From positions 1-64,000 of the forward strand of contig DXXK01000070.1 in the NCBI GenBank assembly GCA_019416425.1: a stretch of 64,000 bases of DNA, read 5' to 3'. Made by a program: the position numbers and the translations under genes. Below are positions 16,052 through 25,289 of the stretch, in pieces. Source of the DNA: Bacteroidales bacterium (GTDB lineage Bacteria > Bacteroidota > Bacteroidia > Bacteroidales > Muribaculaceae). Under the pieces are notes generated by a model that worked only from the letters and a program-made list of their open reading frames with translations, searched no databases and was not told where the DNA came from. Numbering within the stretch: the stretch's first letter is position 1; every line of letters starts with the position of its first letter.

Positions 16052-17284
16052 CTACTTCATGTAGGAATCCTTGAATCCCAGGAAGTAAAGCACTCCGTCG
16101 AGGCCTATGGTCGAGATGCTCTGCGAGGCTTCCCGCTTGACCTTGGGCTTGGCATGGAACGCTATGCCGAGTCCGGCTTCCGACAGCATAGGCAGGTCGT
16201 TGGCGCCGTCACCTACGGCTATGGTCTGAGCGATATCGATGTTTTCGACCTGGGCAAGAAGCTTCAGCAGCTCGCGCTTGCGTTTACCATCGACTATATC
16301 GCCCACATACCGGCCTGTCAGTTTGCCGTCCGGACCGATCTCCAGTTCATTAGCATAAACGTAATCGAAGCCGAATCGGTTCTTCAAAGCCTGGCCAAAA
16401 TAGGTGAATCCACCCGACAGGATGGCAGTCTTGTAACCCGACCGCTTCAATACGGACATCAGCTTCTCCACACCCTCGGTGATTGGGAGCGTATCGGCGA
16501 TCTCCTTCATCACAGAGACGTCGAGACCTTTCAGAAGTCCTACTCTGCGTGTGAAACTCTCGCAGAAATCTATCTCGCCCCGCATCGCGCTTTCGGTGAT
16601 GGCACGAACCTCCTCGCCCACTCCGGCGCGGTCGGCCAGTTCGTCAATCACCTCGGTGCGGATCAATGTCGAGTCCATATCGAAGCATATCAGGCGCCGG
16701 CAGCGGCGATACATGGTGTCTTCCTGTATCGACACGTCGAAATTCAATGCCGATGTCAGGCTCATTATATCGCTCTGCATCTTGGTCTTGTCGTGCGGAT
16801 TGCCGCGGACCGAGAACTCGATGCAGGCCTTGGTGGCCATTTCCTGCCCCTCGTCCAGAGGCATACGGCCCGTCAGTCGCGTGATTGTGTCGATGTTTAG
16901 ACCCTGCTCGGCGATGATCTTGGAGATTTCCGAGATGTGCAGGGCCGTGATCTTGCGACCCAGCAGCGTGATGATGTAGCGGTTCTTGCCTTGAGCGCCG
17001 ACCCATTCCTCGTACTCCTCCTCCGGGATGACGCTGAACTGGACCTGCACGTGCATCTCGCTGGTGGTGAACAGCAATTCCTTCAGGATGTCGCCGCTGC
17101 GGTTGCTCTCGGTCATGATCAGTATACCCATGGCCAGCGTGTGGTGGATATCGGCCTGGCCGATGTCGAGGATCGTGGCGCCATGACGCGCCAGAATGCC
17201 GGTGAGTTTTGCCGTGATTCCGGTCTTGTCCGGACCGGAGATATTTATCAATATCAGCTCACGGAGAGTTGGTATTTCGCTCAT
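16052..17284 (-). CDS. serB: Phosphoserine phosphatase with two ACT domains
   Basis: Last step of serine biosynthesis: phosphoserine to serine plus phosphate, in the cytoplasm. The 410 residues comprise two N-terminal ACT-like domains (about 10-85 and 105-180), probably for serine feedback, then the HAD phosphatase with CFDMDSTLI (nucleophile Asp), AILSGGF and VGDGANDLPML. Its ATG overlaps the stop of the SEL1-repeat gene by 4 nt. Two ACT domains make it longer than the E. coli enzyme, as in many Bacteroidota. Confidence 0.95.
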   Translation of the reverse strand: MSEIPTLRELILINISGPDKTGITAKLTGILARHGATILDIGQADIHHTLAMGILIMTESNRSGDILKELLFTTSEMHVQVQFSVIPEEEYEEWVGAQGKNRYIITLLGRKITALHISEISKIIAEQGLNIDTITRLTGRMPLDEGQEMATKACIEFSVRGNPHDKTKMQSDIMSLTSALNFDVSIQEDTMYRRCRRLICFDMDSTLIRTEVIDELADRAGVGEEVRAITESAMRGEIDFCESFTRRVGLLKGLDVSVMKEIADTLPITEGVEKLMSVLKRSGYKTAILSGGFTYFGQALKNRFGFDYVYANELEIGPDGKLTGRYVGDIVDGKRKRELLKLLAQVENIDIAQTIAVGDGANDLPMLSEAGLGIAFHAKPKVKREASQSISTIGLDGVLYFLGFKDSYMK

Positions 17285-18183
17285 CTTCTTCTTTTTTTAC
17301 TGGATTTGCTTTGGGACGTTGCGGGCCTGGACTTATGATGTGTTGTCGTCCTTGCCATTGTGCCTTTGGAAGCACGGTCCGCAGCCATTCTGACTCCCTG
17401 CGACCGCAGTTTAGACACTTGAACGTCGGCATCTGCATAATTGTTCTCGGCAGCCTGCAAGAAATACTTCAGCGCACGCGGCAGATCCTTGGCTACACCT
17501 TCGCCGTTGCTCAGCATCATGGCGAACAGGTACGCACCCTCGGCATTGCCGCGCTCGGCGGCACGCCAGAAATTCTCGGCGGCGATACGGCTGTCCTGAA
17601 GCACACCGTCACCGGCACGGAAGGCTTTGCCCAGGGCCAGCAGCGCGTCGGCATGTCCGTTACGCGCTGCACGACGGTACCAGTAGGCCGCTTCCTTGGA
17701 GTTGCGTGGAATTCCCTTGCCCTCGTCGTAGATACGGCCCAACTCGAACTGCGACTGCATGTCGCCGTCCACTGCCGCCTCGACTATACGCGCCCGCTCG
17801 GGATCATCCATCAGTTTGGTCCGCGGCACGGAGGCTGCCTTTTTCACCGCGAACGATGTGCCCGCAGCCGTAGTTCCCATCTTCGGAGCGACAGTGGCGG
17901 CAGGGGGCGCGGCATTGGCAGCCATCTGCACGTACGGATTGTTCTCGACGGCCTCGATGCTGTCGCGCTGATGCATGTACTTCAACACCAGCGGGCTCTT
18001 GATCTCGATGTCGTCGCCGAAATTATGTGTGGTGTCCTCCGGCTCGCCCGGGAGCCGGTTCAGCGCGTCCTGCTGCTCCTGCGGATAACGCTCGGGATAC
18101 AGCGAATTTGTTATGTCTACATACTGGGCCTCGGTTACGGTCGCGGCCAATATCAATAATGTCGGTAAAACGATTCTTCTCAT
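17281..18183 (-). CDS. Secreted SEL1-repeat protein
   Basis: Exported protein of 300 residues from the ATG at 18183, which starts a good signal peptide (MRRIVLPTLLILAATVTEAQ); the frame is open further upstream, but that segment overlaps hairpins and looks non-coding. Three SEL1-like repeats fill about 135-250, for example AVDGDMQSQFELGRIYDEG and AARNGHADALLALGKAFRAG. The C-terminus is very basic (ends KSSKKRRR). SEL1 repeats are protein-binding scaffolds; the partner is unknown. It is translationally coupled to serB by a 4-nt overlap, but the functional link is obscure. Confidence 0.85.
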   Translation of the reverse strand: MRRIVLPTLLILAATVTEAQYVDITNSLYPERYPQEQQDALNRLPGEPEDTTHNFGDDIEIKSPLVLKYMHQRDSIEAVENNPYVQMAANAAPPAATVAPKMGTTAAGTSFAVKKAASVPRTKLMDDPERARIVEAAVDGDMQSQFELGRIYDEGKGIPRNSKEAAYWYRRAARNGHADALLALGKAFRAGDGVLQDSRIAAENFWRAAERGNAEGAYLFAMMLSNGEGVAKDLPRALKYFLQAAENNYADADVQVSKLRSQGVRMAADRASKGTMARTTTHHKSRPATSQSKSSKKRRR

Positions 18184-18255
18184 CTGTGGTGCAAACAATG
18201 GGGCCGTCTCTCCGTACGGCCATGCGCCTCCATGACGGGGCGTCATATTCGTAAA

Positions 18256-18328
18256 GAATACGGCGCTCAATTCATGAGTGCCGTATTCATATTTGGGTCC
18301 GGTAGCCTGCGGATTGCCCACGGCTACC
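18256..18328 (-). terminator. Two consecutive hairpins after the DUF349 gene
   Basis: GAATACGGC (18256-18264) pairs with GCCGTATTC (18280-18288), and GGTAGCC (18301-18307) with GGCTACC (18322-18328). Both lie between the DUF349 stop (18338) and the SEL1 gene start (18183). Neither has a long T-run on the minus strand, so they may weaken rather than stop read-through. Confidence 0.5.
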
Positions 18329-18337
18329 TATATCGGT

Positions 18338-20314
18338 TTATTCCTCAGTCTTTTCCTCGGCAGGTGCCTCCTGTGCGGGAGTCTCGACCTTCTTGGCTAC
18401 CTCGGGGTTATCCACCATGCGAATCTTGGTCCTGATCTCCTCGATCTCATCCTTCAGACGGGCAATCTTGCGCTCCATCTCCTTGACCATCGAGTTGCCT
18501 GCGGACGACTTAACGTTGAAGAATCCCATGTTGTTCTCGTATGTCGACAGCTCGCTCTTGCGTGCCTCCAGCGCACGTACCAGTTTGTCACGCTCGCTGG
18601 TGACCTGCTTGCTGTCGCCGCGCATACGGCCCAGACGGTCCTGCCAGTTGCCCATGCGGCGGTTCGACTCGCGCTCGGTGTATGTGTTGTACAGCTTGTC
18701 GCAGATCTCGCGGTACTCCTTGAAGATGGAGTCCTTGTACTTGAAGGGTACGAAACCAATCTCGTTCCACTTGGCCTGCAGCTCCTTGACCTTGCCGATC
18801 ACCTCGCGGCGGTCGCCGTCAAGCGGCAGTTCCTTCAGCTCGACGATAATGGCTCGCTTGGCCTCCAGGTTGCTGGTCTCGTCCTTGCGGCGCTCGCGGT
18901 TCTGGCGCTTGCGCTCGTCGAAGAAGTAGTTGCATGCCGCGGTGAAGCGGACCCAGATCTCGTCGCTCTGCTTGCGTGGTACGGAACCGATGGTCTTCCA
19001 CTCGGCCTGGAGCTTCACGATCTCGTCGGTGGGGTTCTTGACCTCGGGATTATCCTTCAAGGCCTCGGCGCGCTCGCACAGGGCGATCTTCTTGGCCAGG
19101 TTCTCGCTGAAGCCCTCGCGCGTGCGGCGGAAGAACTCGGTTTTGGCCTCGAAGAAGTTATCGCAGGCACGACGGAAACGGGTATAGAGCGCCGTATTGG
19201 CCTTCTTGCTTGCATAGCCGTACTCCTTCCACTTCTTCTGAAGCTCGATGATCTGGTCGGTCATCGTGTTCCACTGCGCGAATGTGGTGTTCTCGGCGGG
19301 ATTCAGTTCCTCGATCAGCTTGCAGAGCTCCTCCTTGGCTGCTTCGTTGATCTGCTCCGAGGCCTTGCGCTGCTCGAAGTAGTCCTGATGACGTCGGTTC
19401 ACGACGGCCGATGCCTCACGGAACTCCTCCCACAGGGACTCGCGGATATCCTTGGCAACCGGGCCGATGTTGCGCCACTCCTCGTGCAGTCCCTGCAGCG
19501 TGCGGAACGCCTGCACTGGGTCGTTGACTTCCGCCAGCTTGCGTGCCTCCTCCAGAAGGGCACGCTTGGCCTCCAGGTTCTTGCGGAAGTCAAGGTCACG
19601 GAGTTCCTTGTTCATCTTCAGATGGTCATAGAACTGCTCGCTGACGGTCTGGAAATTCTTCCACAGCTCGGTCTCGGCCGTGGGGGGAACATCCTTTATG
19701 GCGCGGAATTCAGTCTGAAGCTGCTGAAAGTCCTGGAATTTCACATTCACTGTATCGATATCGCCGGCGATGGCGTTCATCTTGTCGAGCAGTTCAAGCT
19801 TCTTCTCCAGATTTACCTGGCGACGTGCGTCATCGGCGGCGATATATGCCTGACGGCGCTCCTTGAACTGCGCGTAAAGCTCGTTGAACTCGTTCTCGAC
19901 AGGGTCAGGCTGGGCGGCGAAGGCTGCCGGATCGTTGCCTGCGTCTACGTATGCGTTCAGCTCGGTCAGACGCTCGCGGCTACGGAGGCTGAAGAAGGCT
20001 TGCTTCATGGCTGTGACATCACGATGGCTTTCCATCTTGTCGTTGTCAAGCACCTCGCGGAGCGCTGCTACCAGTTCCTCCTTGCTCATATTGTGGAAAT
20101 TGTGCTGCGGCTCTTCTCCTTCAGCTTCCTCTGCCGGCTGCTCGACAGGCTGAACGGCATCGGTCATTTCCGATATCGTTTCCGCCGGCGATGCCGACTC
20201 TACACATTCTTTCACTTCCGGTTCCGCACACTCCTCGGGAGCGGACACTGCTTCCTGCGTCGCTGCGGCCGTGCTTACCTCTTCCTGAGGATCCTTCTTT
20301 TCGAGTTCGTTCAT
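18338..20314 (-). CDS. DUF349 repeat coiled-coil protein
   Basis: Cytoplasmic protein of 658 residues made of an acidic N-terminal tail (1-75, rich in Glu, Ala and Pro) followed by successive DUF349 helical repeats. Several units show the pattern LQAEWKTIGSVPRKQSDEIWVRF, that is Trp, Gly-x-Val-Pro and a second Trp. Long charged helices predict coiled coils near the C-terminus (530-620). The family is common in Bacteroidota and Actinobacteria and has no settled role. A weak promoter-like pair (TAAATTTA at 20413-20420, CAAA at 20440-20443, minus strand) lies upstream. Confidence 0.9.
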   Translation of the reverse strand: MNELEKKDPQEEVSTAAATQEAVSAPEECAEPEVKECVESASPAETISEMTDAVQPVEQPAEEAEGEEPQHNFHNMSKEELVAALREVLDNDKMESHRDVTAMKQAFFSLRSRERLTELNAYVDAGNDPAAFAAQPDPVENEFNELYAQFKERRQAYIAADDARRQVNLEKKLELLDKMNAIAGDIDTVNVKFQDFQQLQTEFRAIKDVPPTAETELWKNFQTVSEQFYDHLKMNKELRDLDFRKNLEAKRALLEEARKLAEVNDPVQAFRTLQGLHEEWRNIGPVAKDIRESLWEEFREASAVVNRRHQDYFEQRKASEQINEAAKEELCKLIEELNPAENTTFAQWNTMTDQIIELQKKWKEYGYASKKANTALYTRFRRACDNFFEAKTEFFRRTREGFSENLAKKIALCERAEALKDNPEVKNPTDEIVKLQAEWKTIGSVPRKQSDEIWVRFTAACNYFFDERKRQNRERRKDETSNLEAKRAIIVELKELPLDGDRREVIGKVKELQAKWNEIGFVPFKYKDSIFKEYREICDKLYNTYTERESNRRMGNWQDRLGRMRGDSKQVTSERDKLVRALEARKSELSTYENNMGFFNVKSSAGNSMVKEMERKIARLKDEIEEIRTKIRMVDNPEVAKKVETPAQEAPAEEKTEE

Positions 20315-20505
20315 TACTTTTCCGTATTCTGGTATTCACTCCGACGCTCCGTCTTCGGCTCTGTTTCTTGGCTATGGCCGCCCACGGAATCGCCTATGCT
20401 TGTTTCAAGCCGTAAATTTACACTTTTTATCTTTGATGGCAAATTTTTTTTCAAATTTTACGCCAAAGTTTCTAATTTAAGCCTGTTTCTCCTTTAATTC
20501 CGCAT

Positions 20506-21348
20506 CTATTTCTCGATAGTAGCCTTGATGATACGCACGTCCTGCTTGGGACGGTCCATGTCGTCGGTCTCGGCCTTCTGGATCTTCTCCACCGTCTCCA
20601 TTCCGGAGATAACCTCGCCGAACACCGTGTACTGGCTGTCCAGATGCGGCGTGCCGCCCAGGTTGACGTAGTCCTGAACCATCTGCTCGGGCAGTGGTTT
20701 GGCCGGAATCTGCTTCTCGACAGTATCGATCAGCTCCATGCGCAGCTTCTCCACGCCCTCGCGGTCGTTGCGGTCGTACATGGCACGGATAGAATCCACA
20801 TGCTGGCGCGACAGCTCATTGAACAGTTTCTGACGCTCGCCCATCACAGCCTGGCCTGCCATCTGTTCCATCTGCGACTGGGTGGCCTTGCGGCCGGTCA
20901 CTATGTAGAACTGACTGCTGCTGCTCCGGCGCTCGGGATTCACATTGTCGCCGGTACGCGCCGCGGCAATGGCTCCGTATTTATGATAATGCTTGGGATA
21001 GACTATCTCGGCCGGCAACGTGTAGCCGGGGTCGCTGGCGCCGAGACGATCGCCAGGCTTGGCGTTCTTGGAGTTGGGATCACCGGTCTGTACCATGAAT
21101 CCGTCGATGACGCGGTGGAACAGCACCCCGTCGTAGAATCCCTCCTTGACCAGTTTCACGAAATTGTCGCGATGCTGCGGAGTATCGTCGTACAATTTTA
21201 TCCTGATCGGACCTGCTGTAGTCTCGAGGTCCACTATTGTCTCCTTGACTTCCGGTCGCGTTTTCTGATCTGTCTTCATCTTCACGTTCTGTGCACATGC
21301 GCCTAACAGTACAAATACCGCCAGCGCTATCATGATTTTACATCGCAT
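20506..21348 (-). CDS. Cyclophilin-type peptidyl-prolyl isomerase lipoprotein
   Basis: Envelope foldase that isomerises proline bonds. The 280 residues start with a lipoprotein signal (lipobox LLGAC, Cys18). The cyclophilin fold is recognisable in VKEGFYDGVLFHRVIDGFMVQTGD and ARTGDNVNPERRSSSSQFYIV, and VFGEVISGMETVEKIQ closes it. Between these lies an insertion of about 70 helical residues (about 165-235), longer than in cytoplasmic PPIases. Its start overlaps the end of the upstream gene by 11 nt. Confidence 0.93.
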   Translation of the reverse strand: MRCKIMIALAVFVLLGACAQNVKMKTDQKTRPEVKETIVDLETTAGPIRIKLYDDTPQHRDNFVKLVKEGFYDGVLFHRVIDGFMVQTGDPNSKNAKPGDRLGASDPGYTLPAEIVYPKHYHKYGAIAAARTGDNVNPERRSSSSQFYIVTGRKATQSQMEQMAGQAVMGERQKLFNELSRQHVDSIRAMYDRNDREGVEKLRMELIDTVEKQIPAKPLPEQMVQDYVNLGGTPHLDSQYTVFGEVISGMETVEKIQKAETDDMDRPKQDVRIIKATIEK

Positions 21349-21712
21349 CGTCCTCGGGGTGTATGCGTCGGTAGATCCGACGGAAATTATTGTCTGTCTG
21401 CTTCAGTTCCTCGAACCGGTCCTCGTAGTCCGCCCCCCAGATGGCCTCGAGAAGCGATCCGATATAGCGGCGCTCACGGTCGCGCTCGATCGCACCCTCG
21501 ATCAGGGGTGTCAGCCATTTCTGGTACCGTTCCCTGTCCACTGCCGCCAGAAAACGCGCAGTGCTTGCCAGGAACTGTCCTGAACTGTCCACATCCCGGA
21601 GTTTCATCACTATCTCGTCTGGACTCTCGGGCAACGTTTCGACATTGTCCACTATGTACTCGTAAAGTTCCATCCCCTTGTTCTCGGGGGATTCGTTCTT
21701 ATCTTGTGCCAT
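21338..21712 (-). CDS. Unknown small acidic protein
   Basis: I do not recognise this 124-residue protein. It is soluble, without signal peptide or membrane segment, and mostly helical, with MELYEYIVDNVETLPES near the start and many Arg/Glu pairs (RDRERRYIGSLLEAIWG). The frame is convincing because it overlaps the cyclophilin gene by 11 nt in an operon-like way and has no competing gene opposite. A TATTTTTG -7-like box occurs on the minus strand at 21771-21778, without a clear -33. Confidence 0.7.
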   Translation of the reverse strand: MAQDKNESPENKGMELYEYIVDNVETLPESPDEIVMKLRDVDSSGQFLASTARFLAAVDRERYQKWLTPLIEGAIERDRERRYIGSLLEAIWGADYEDRFEELKQTDNNFRRIYRRIHPEDDAM

Positions 21713-21766
21713 ATTGTTTTAATGTTGTCTGTTCGGAATAAAATACGTCCGAAACTGCACTTTCCA

Positions 21767-21798
21767 ATTGCAAAAATACCTAAATATTTATAATTTTG
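21767..21798 (+). promoter_or_regulatory. Promoter of the cytidylate-kinase-like gene
   Basis: ATTG at 21767-21770 (one mismatch to TTTG), spacer 20 nt, TAATTTTG at 21791-21798 (exact). The leader is about 80 nt. It overlaps the minus-strand -7-like box at 21771-21778, so the two directions could compete. Confidence 0.5.
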
Positions 21799-21881
21799 GG
21801 TGATTTTTTCAATTATTTTTCAAAACCCGACATGGATTCCGGGCCGTTATCAGCCTTTATTCCATTTATATACTGACAGTT

Positions 21882-22526
21882 ATGACTACCGACAAGAATA
21901 ATGATAAAACTCAGTCCGAACAGTCTTTCATAGTGGCTATCGGACGTCAATTCGGATGTGGAGGCCGGGAAATCGGCAAAATGATAGCCCGGAGTCTCGG
22001 AGCTGATTATTACGACAAGACCTTGCTGAGCAAAGCCGCCGAGGCGTTAGGATTCAGCAAGAACCTGTTCGACCGTGCCGACGAGAAGCGGCCGTCGTGG
22101 CTACGCAGCCTTCTTCAATATAACTACGGTGTTGAGAATGCCGTTTCAGAATTCTCGGACATCGACAACGAGGGGCTGTACCGGGCACAGTCGCGGGTCA
22201 TCAGGCAGTTGGCCGACAAGGGGTCGTGCGTGATCGTGGGTCGTACCGCAGACTATATCCTGCGTGACCATCCGGGGCTTGTAAGCATTTTTCTGCATGC
22301 TCCGCTTGAGTTCCGCGCCAGGAGAATCTACGACCGTAAGGACGCCGCCGACATGGATGCCGCGCGCAACATGGCCCGCAAGATGGACAACGCGCGCGAA
22401 TCCTTCTATTCCTACTATGCCAACCGCCCCTGGGGCCACGCCTCCACCTACCATCTCAGCATCGACACCTCCCGCTTCACCCCAGAGGAAATCATCGCCC
22501 TGATCCGCCATCACCTGAACCGGTGA
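21882..22526 (+). CDS. Cytidylate-kinase-like protein
   Basis: Cytoplasmic P-loop nucleotide kinase-like protein of 214 residues. The N-terminal IGRQFGCGGREIGKMIARSLG replaces the classic Walker A but matches the cytidylate-kinase-like family (PF13189). YYDKTLLSKAAE, VIVGRTADYIL and LHAPLEFRARRIYDRK follow, the last resembling the lid. The substrate is not proven; CMP is only suggested by the family name. It has its own promoter and is divergent from the cyclophilin operon. Confidence 0.85.
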   Translation: MTTDKNNDKTQSEQSFIVAIGRQFGCGGREIGKMIARSLGADYYDKTLLSKAAEALGFSKNLFDRADEKRPSWLRSLLQYNYGVENAVSEFSDIDNEGLYRAQSRVIRQLADKGSCVIVGRTADYILRDHPGLVSIFLHAPLEFRARRIYDRKDAADMDAARNMARKMDNARESFYSYYANRPWGHASTYHLSIDTSRFTPEEIIALIRHHLNR

Positions 22527-22569
22527 CAAAACGTCATCAGCCATCGGTCAAACAGCATAAACATCTATT

Positions 22570-22601
22570 TTTGTGAAATTCGCAAATAAGTTGTAACTTT
22601 G
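22570..22601 (+). promoter_or_regulatory. Promoter of rnpB
   Basis: TTTG at 22570-22573, spacer 20 nt, TAACTTTG at 22594-22601. Both match exactly, and the RNA's 5' strand begins about 5 nt further on, which is the expected distance to the start site. This supports using the same consensus elsewhere in the window. Confidence 0.85.
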
Positions 22602-22605
22602 CATG

Positions 22606-22970
22606 GGCAGAGGCACGGTCTGTCGCTCCGGCCAGAGAGGCCGTAGAGGAAAGTCCGGGCAACATAGGGCACCGCATTTTTTAACGGAAAGCTGGCAGCG
22701 ATGTCAGGGATAAGTGACAGAAAACAACCGCCTTGCGTCTACGGACACAAGGTAAGGGTGAAAAGGCGCGTGTAAGAGACCACCGGGCCGCATGGCGACA
22801 TGCGGCGCCGCACATCCTGCGGGTTGCAAGGCCAAATATACCGGCAGCTAAGGACGGCCCGTCCATTGTCGGGGGGTAGGCTGCTATAGCGTGCGGGCAA
22901 CCGTAAGCAAAGATAAATGACAGACGCGTTCCTCCGGAACGTACATAACCCGGCTTACAGGGCCTCTGCC
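22606..22970 (+). ncRNA. rnpB: RNase P RNA
   Basis: Catalytic RNA that trims the 5' leader of tRNA precursors. The ends pair (GGCAGAGGC at 22606-22614 with GCCTCTGCC at 22962-22970). The conserved core GAGGAAAGTCCGGGC with the following CATAGGGCACC is present near 22650, and the 3' core ends ATAACCCGGCTTACAG. The length of about 365 nt fits bacterial type A RNA with extra helices. Perfect promoter before and terminator after. Confidence 0.96.
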
Positions 22971-22978
22971 TTCCATCA

Positions 22979-23010
22979 AGGCCTTCGGCGTTAACCCGAA
23001 GGCCTGTTTT
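22979..23010 (+). terminator. Terminator of rnpB
   Basis: AGGCCTTCGG (22979-22988) pairs perfectly with CCGAAGGCCT (22996-23005), followed by GTTTTGTTG. It lies 8 nt after the RNase P RNA. Confidence 0.85.
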
Positions 23011-23038
23011 GTTGTTATCTATTAAGTATACATTGATT

Positions 23039-24433
23039 ATGACTGATACTGAAGATAAAAAACCGGGGTTGCTGCAACGGCTCATCGCCAAGATTACAGC
23101 ATTGGTCACATATTGCGTGTCGGGTGTCTGGTACGACAACCGACGCACCTTCCGGGTGCGTCTGGTCAAGATCACAAACCTGTCGGTCAAGTCGTTCCTG
23201 AACCGAGGCCTACAGATCAAGTCCATGGCCCTGACCTACTCCACCGTGCTGGCAATCGTGCCCGCACTGGCCTTGATCGTGGCCATAGGACGCGGATTCG
23301 GCCTGCAGGATTCGGTGATGAACGAGCTATACATCATGTTTCCCTCGCAGCATAAGGTCATTACGACGTTCCTGAACTTCGTGGACTCCTATCTGACCAA
23401 CGCCACACAGGGAGTATTTGTCGGCGTGGGCATCATCGTGTTGCTGTGGACGGTCATCATGCTTCTGTCCGGCATCGAAGATGCCGTCAACAACATCTGG
23501 GACGTGAAGAGGCAACGGACCATATTCCGCAAATTCACCGACTACCTCACCATCTGTCTGATGGTACCGATCCTGCTGATCTGCTCGTCGGGAATATCGC
23601 TGTTCATGTCGGATACCTTTCAGGATGTGCTGTATTTCGCGTTTCTGACGCCGGTAGTGAATTTCCTGCTGGACCTGGCACCTCTGTTTTTCGCCTGGGC
23701 TGCGTTCAGTATCGCCTACTGGCTCATACCCAACACAAAAGTAAACTTCAAGTTCGCAGCCATATCCGGGGCCTTCTGCTCCATCGCCTTCTACGTGATC
23801 CAGTGGCTGTTCATCAACGGACAGATATATGTGTCGAAATACAACGCCATCTACGGATCGTTCGCATTCCTGCCGCTGTTCCTGATATGGCTCCAGCTGT
23901 CGTGGCTGATCATGCTGATAGGCTGCGTGCTGACATACTCGCTCCAGAACGTCTTCACGTTCAACTTTCTGGGCAATGACCAGCAGCTGACCGTCGAGAC
24001 GCGCATGCGCATGGCCATAATAGTAATGGCCGTGGTGGCGCAACGGTTCCTGAAGCGTCAGGAACCGTTGACGCAGACCCAGTTCGCGGCCGAGTACAAC
24101 CTCCCCGTCCATATACTGAGTCAGACACTTCAGAAACTCAAGGACTGCGGCATGATCTACGCTGTGCTCGATAAAAAAGGAGATACAGCCATCGGGCCGG
24201 CACGAGACGTGAGCGACCTGACGGTGGAACAGGTATTGAAGGATTATTGCTCAACAGGCGTCAATGAGATAGCACCTGAATTCGACCGCATCTACGCTCC
24301 ACTGTTCAATGAACTTAAACCGCCCACCCAGGAGGCATACGCGCTGTACGGCAAGTACCTATTGGCTGAACTGCCGATTCCGCAACCCGACGAGATTCAG
24401 GAGATGATGAACCAGGCAAGCGCAAAGGACTGA
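23039..24433 (+). CDS. YihY/BrkB-family membrane protein
   Basis: Inner-membrane protein of 464 residues from the ATG at 23039; a start 30 nt earlier would lie too close to the rnpB terminator and adds no family-like sequence. Six hydrophobic segments fill about 50-310 (ALTYSTVLAIVPALALIVAIG, GVGIIVLLWTVIMLLSGIE). The motif NNIW with the basic loop DVKRQRTIFRKF is typical of YihY. The cytoplasmic C-terminus (320-460) looks like a winged helix. The family was once called RNase BN by mistake and its transport substrate is unknown. It may be read partly from the rnpB promoter. Confidence 0.9.
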   Translation: MTDTEDKKPGLLQRLIAKITALVTYCVSGVWYDNRRTFRVRLVKITNLSVKSFLNRGLQIKSMALTYSTVLAIVPALALIVAIGRGFGLQDSVMNELYIMFPSQHKVITTFLNFVDSYLTNATQGVFVGVGIIVLLWTVIMLLSGIEDAVNNIWDVKRQRTIFRKFTDYLTICLMVPILLICSSGISLFMSDTFQDVLYFAFLTPVVNFLLDLAPLFFAWAAFSIAYWLIPNTKVNFKFAAISGAFCSIAFYVIQWLFINGQIYVSKYNAIYGSFAFLPLFLIWLQLSWLIMLIGCVLTYSLQNVFTFNFLGNDQQLTVETRMRMAIIVMAVVAQRFLKRQEPLTQTQFAAEYNLPVHILSQTLQKLKDCGMIYAVLDKKGDTAIGPARDVSDLTVEQVLKDYCSTGVNEIAPEFDRIYAPLFNELKPPTQEAYALYGKYLLAELPIPQPDEIQEMMNQASAKD

Positions 24434-24446
24434 TGATTCCTGGCGC

Positions 24447-25001
24447 TTATTCAGGTTTCAAATCCACCCAGGTGAAGTCATGGCCGGTGGCGGGGATGAT
24501 CCTGTCCAGCAGGTCGGTGAACGTCAATACCAGACTGGAGGTATTGACGCATGGATGGCAGGCATATCTCTCGCCACCCTGCAGGTCGCGGTCTATGATC
24601 AGGCGGACATGACGCTCCTTGTCATAAATCAGACCCATGGGCGATACCGCTCCGGGATGGATATGGAGATATCGGTCCATATGGTCGGCCGAGGCAAACG
24701 ACAACCGCGCGCATCCCAACTGCGACGAGAGGTATTTGGTCTTGAACGGCTTGTCGGCCGGCATCATCAGCAGATAGAAATCCGTCTGCTGCTTATTGGT
24801 CAGGAACAGGTTCTTGAACACCGGGGCTCCGGCTTCCTGCCGCACGGCCTCGCATTCCTCCATAGTAAACGCCGCCGGATGGCACAGCGTGATGTAATCA
24901 ACCCCGAGGCCGTCCAGAAAATCATATACACCGCATTCGGCCTCGCCGCGCTCCGCGCCGTCCTGAGGCCTCCCCTCCCATTTAGTTACTTCAAATTCCA
25001 T
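24447..25001 (-). CDS. YbaK/ProX-type prolyl-tRNA editing protein
   Basis: Free-standing trans-editing domain that hydrolyses misacylated tRNA-Pro (alanyl- or cysteinyl-), as known for the YbaK/ProXp family. The 184 residues contain PVFKNLFLTNKQQTDFYLL with the conserved lysine, QLGCARLSFAS and HPGAVSPMGLI. I chose ATG 25001 (MEFEVTKWEG); an in-frame ATG at 25019 lies inside the promoter. It converges with yihY, whose stop is 13 nt away. Confidence 0.88.
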   Translation of the reverse strand: MEFEVTKWEGRPQDGAERGEAECGVYDFLDGLGVDYITLCHPAAFTMEECEAVRQEAGAPVFKNLFLTNKQQTDFYLLMMPADKPFKTKYLSSQLGCARLSFASADHMDRYLHIHPGAVSPMGLIYDKERHVRLIIDRDLQGGERYACHPCVNTSSLVLTFTDLLDRIIPATGHDFTWVDLKPE

Positions 25002-25018
25002 TGTCCATATCGTTATCA

Positions 25019-25050
25019 CAAAATTACAATATATTTGCTTAACTTACAAC
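25019..25050 (-). promoter_or_regulatory. Promoter of the tRNA-editing gene
   Basis: CAAAATTA at 25019-25026 reads TAATTTTG on the minus strand; CAAC at 25047-25050 gives GTTG, one mismatch to TTTG, with a 20-nt spacer. The start site would be near 25012, which decides for the ATG at 25001. The rest of the gap to 25289 is AT-rich with repeated TTGTTA-like words and shows no gene; the GH30 promoter could not be identified. Confidence 0.5.
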
Positions 25051-25289
25051 CTTGTTAGTTACAAAGTTGTTAGCAACAAATTTGTTACATTCATATTCTA
25101 CTAATACACAGACATATGCAAGCATAAATCGTACATATTATGCAGAAAAAAAACAGGCCAAACATACATCAACAATGAAGCACACGATTGTCAACTGCGA
25201 TATTTTAATTAAATTTGTAGTTGCGATTAAAATCAAAAGAATAATCTAATGGCACGCATTTTTTGCGTCATCAACACAAATTTAACCTC

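Noticed and set aside
18278..20497. Plus-strand open frame of 739 codons
   Set aside because: It is antisense to the DUF349 gene. Its Leu/Gly/Val-biased composition is what codon bias of the opposite gene produces, with no domain or start signal. Similar long antisense frames at 1394-2875, 15722-16900, 23327-24112, 25434-26633 (minus), 28403-29434 and 42397-43746 were rejected for the same reason.
25020..25289. Regulatory riboswitch or repeat array before GH30
   Set aside because: Repeated TTGTTA-like words are present but form no regular array or convincing aptamer-like fold; treated as AT-rich spacer.
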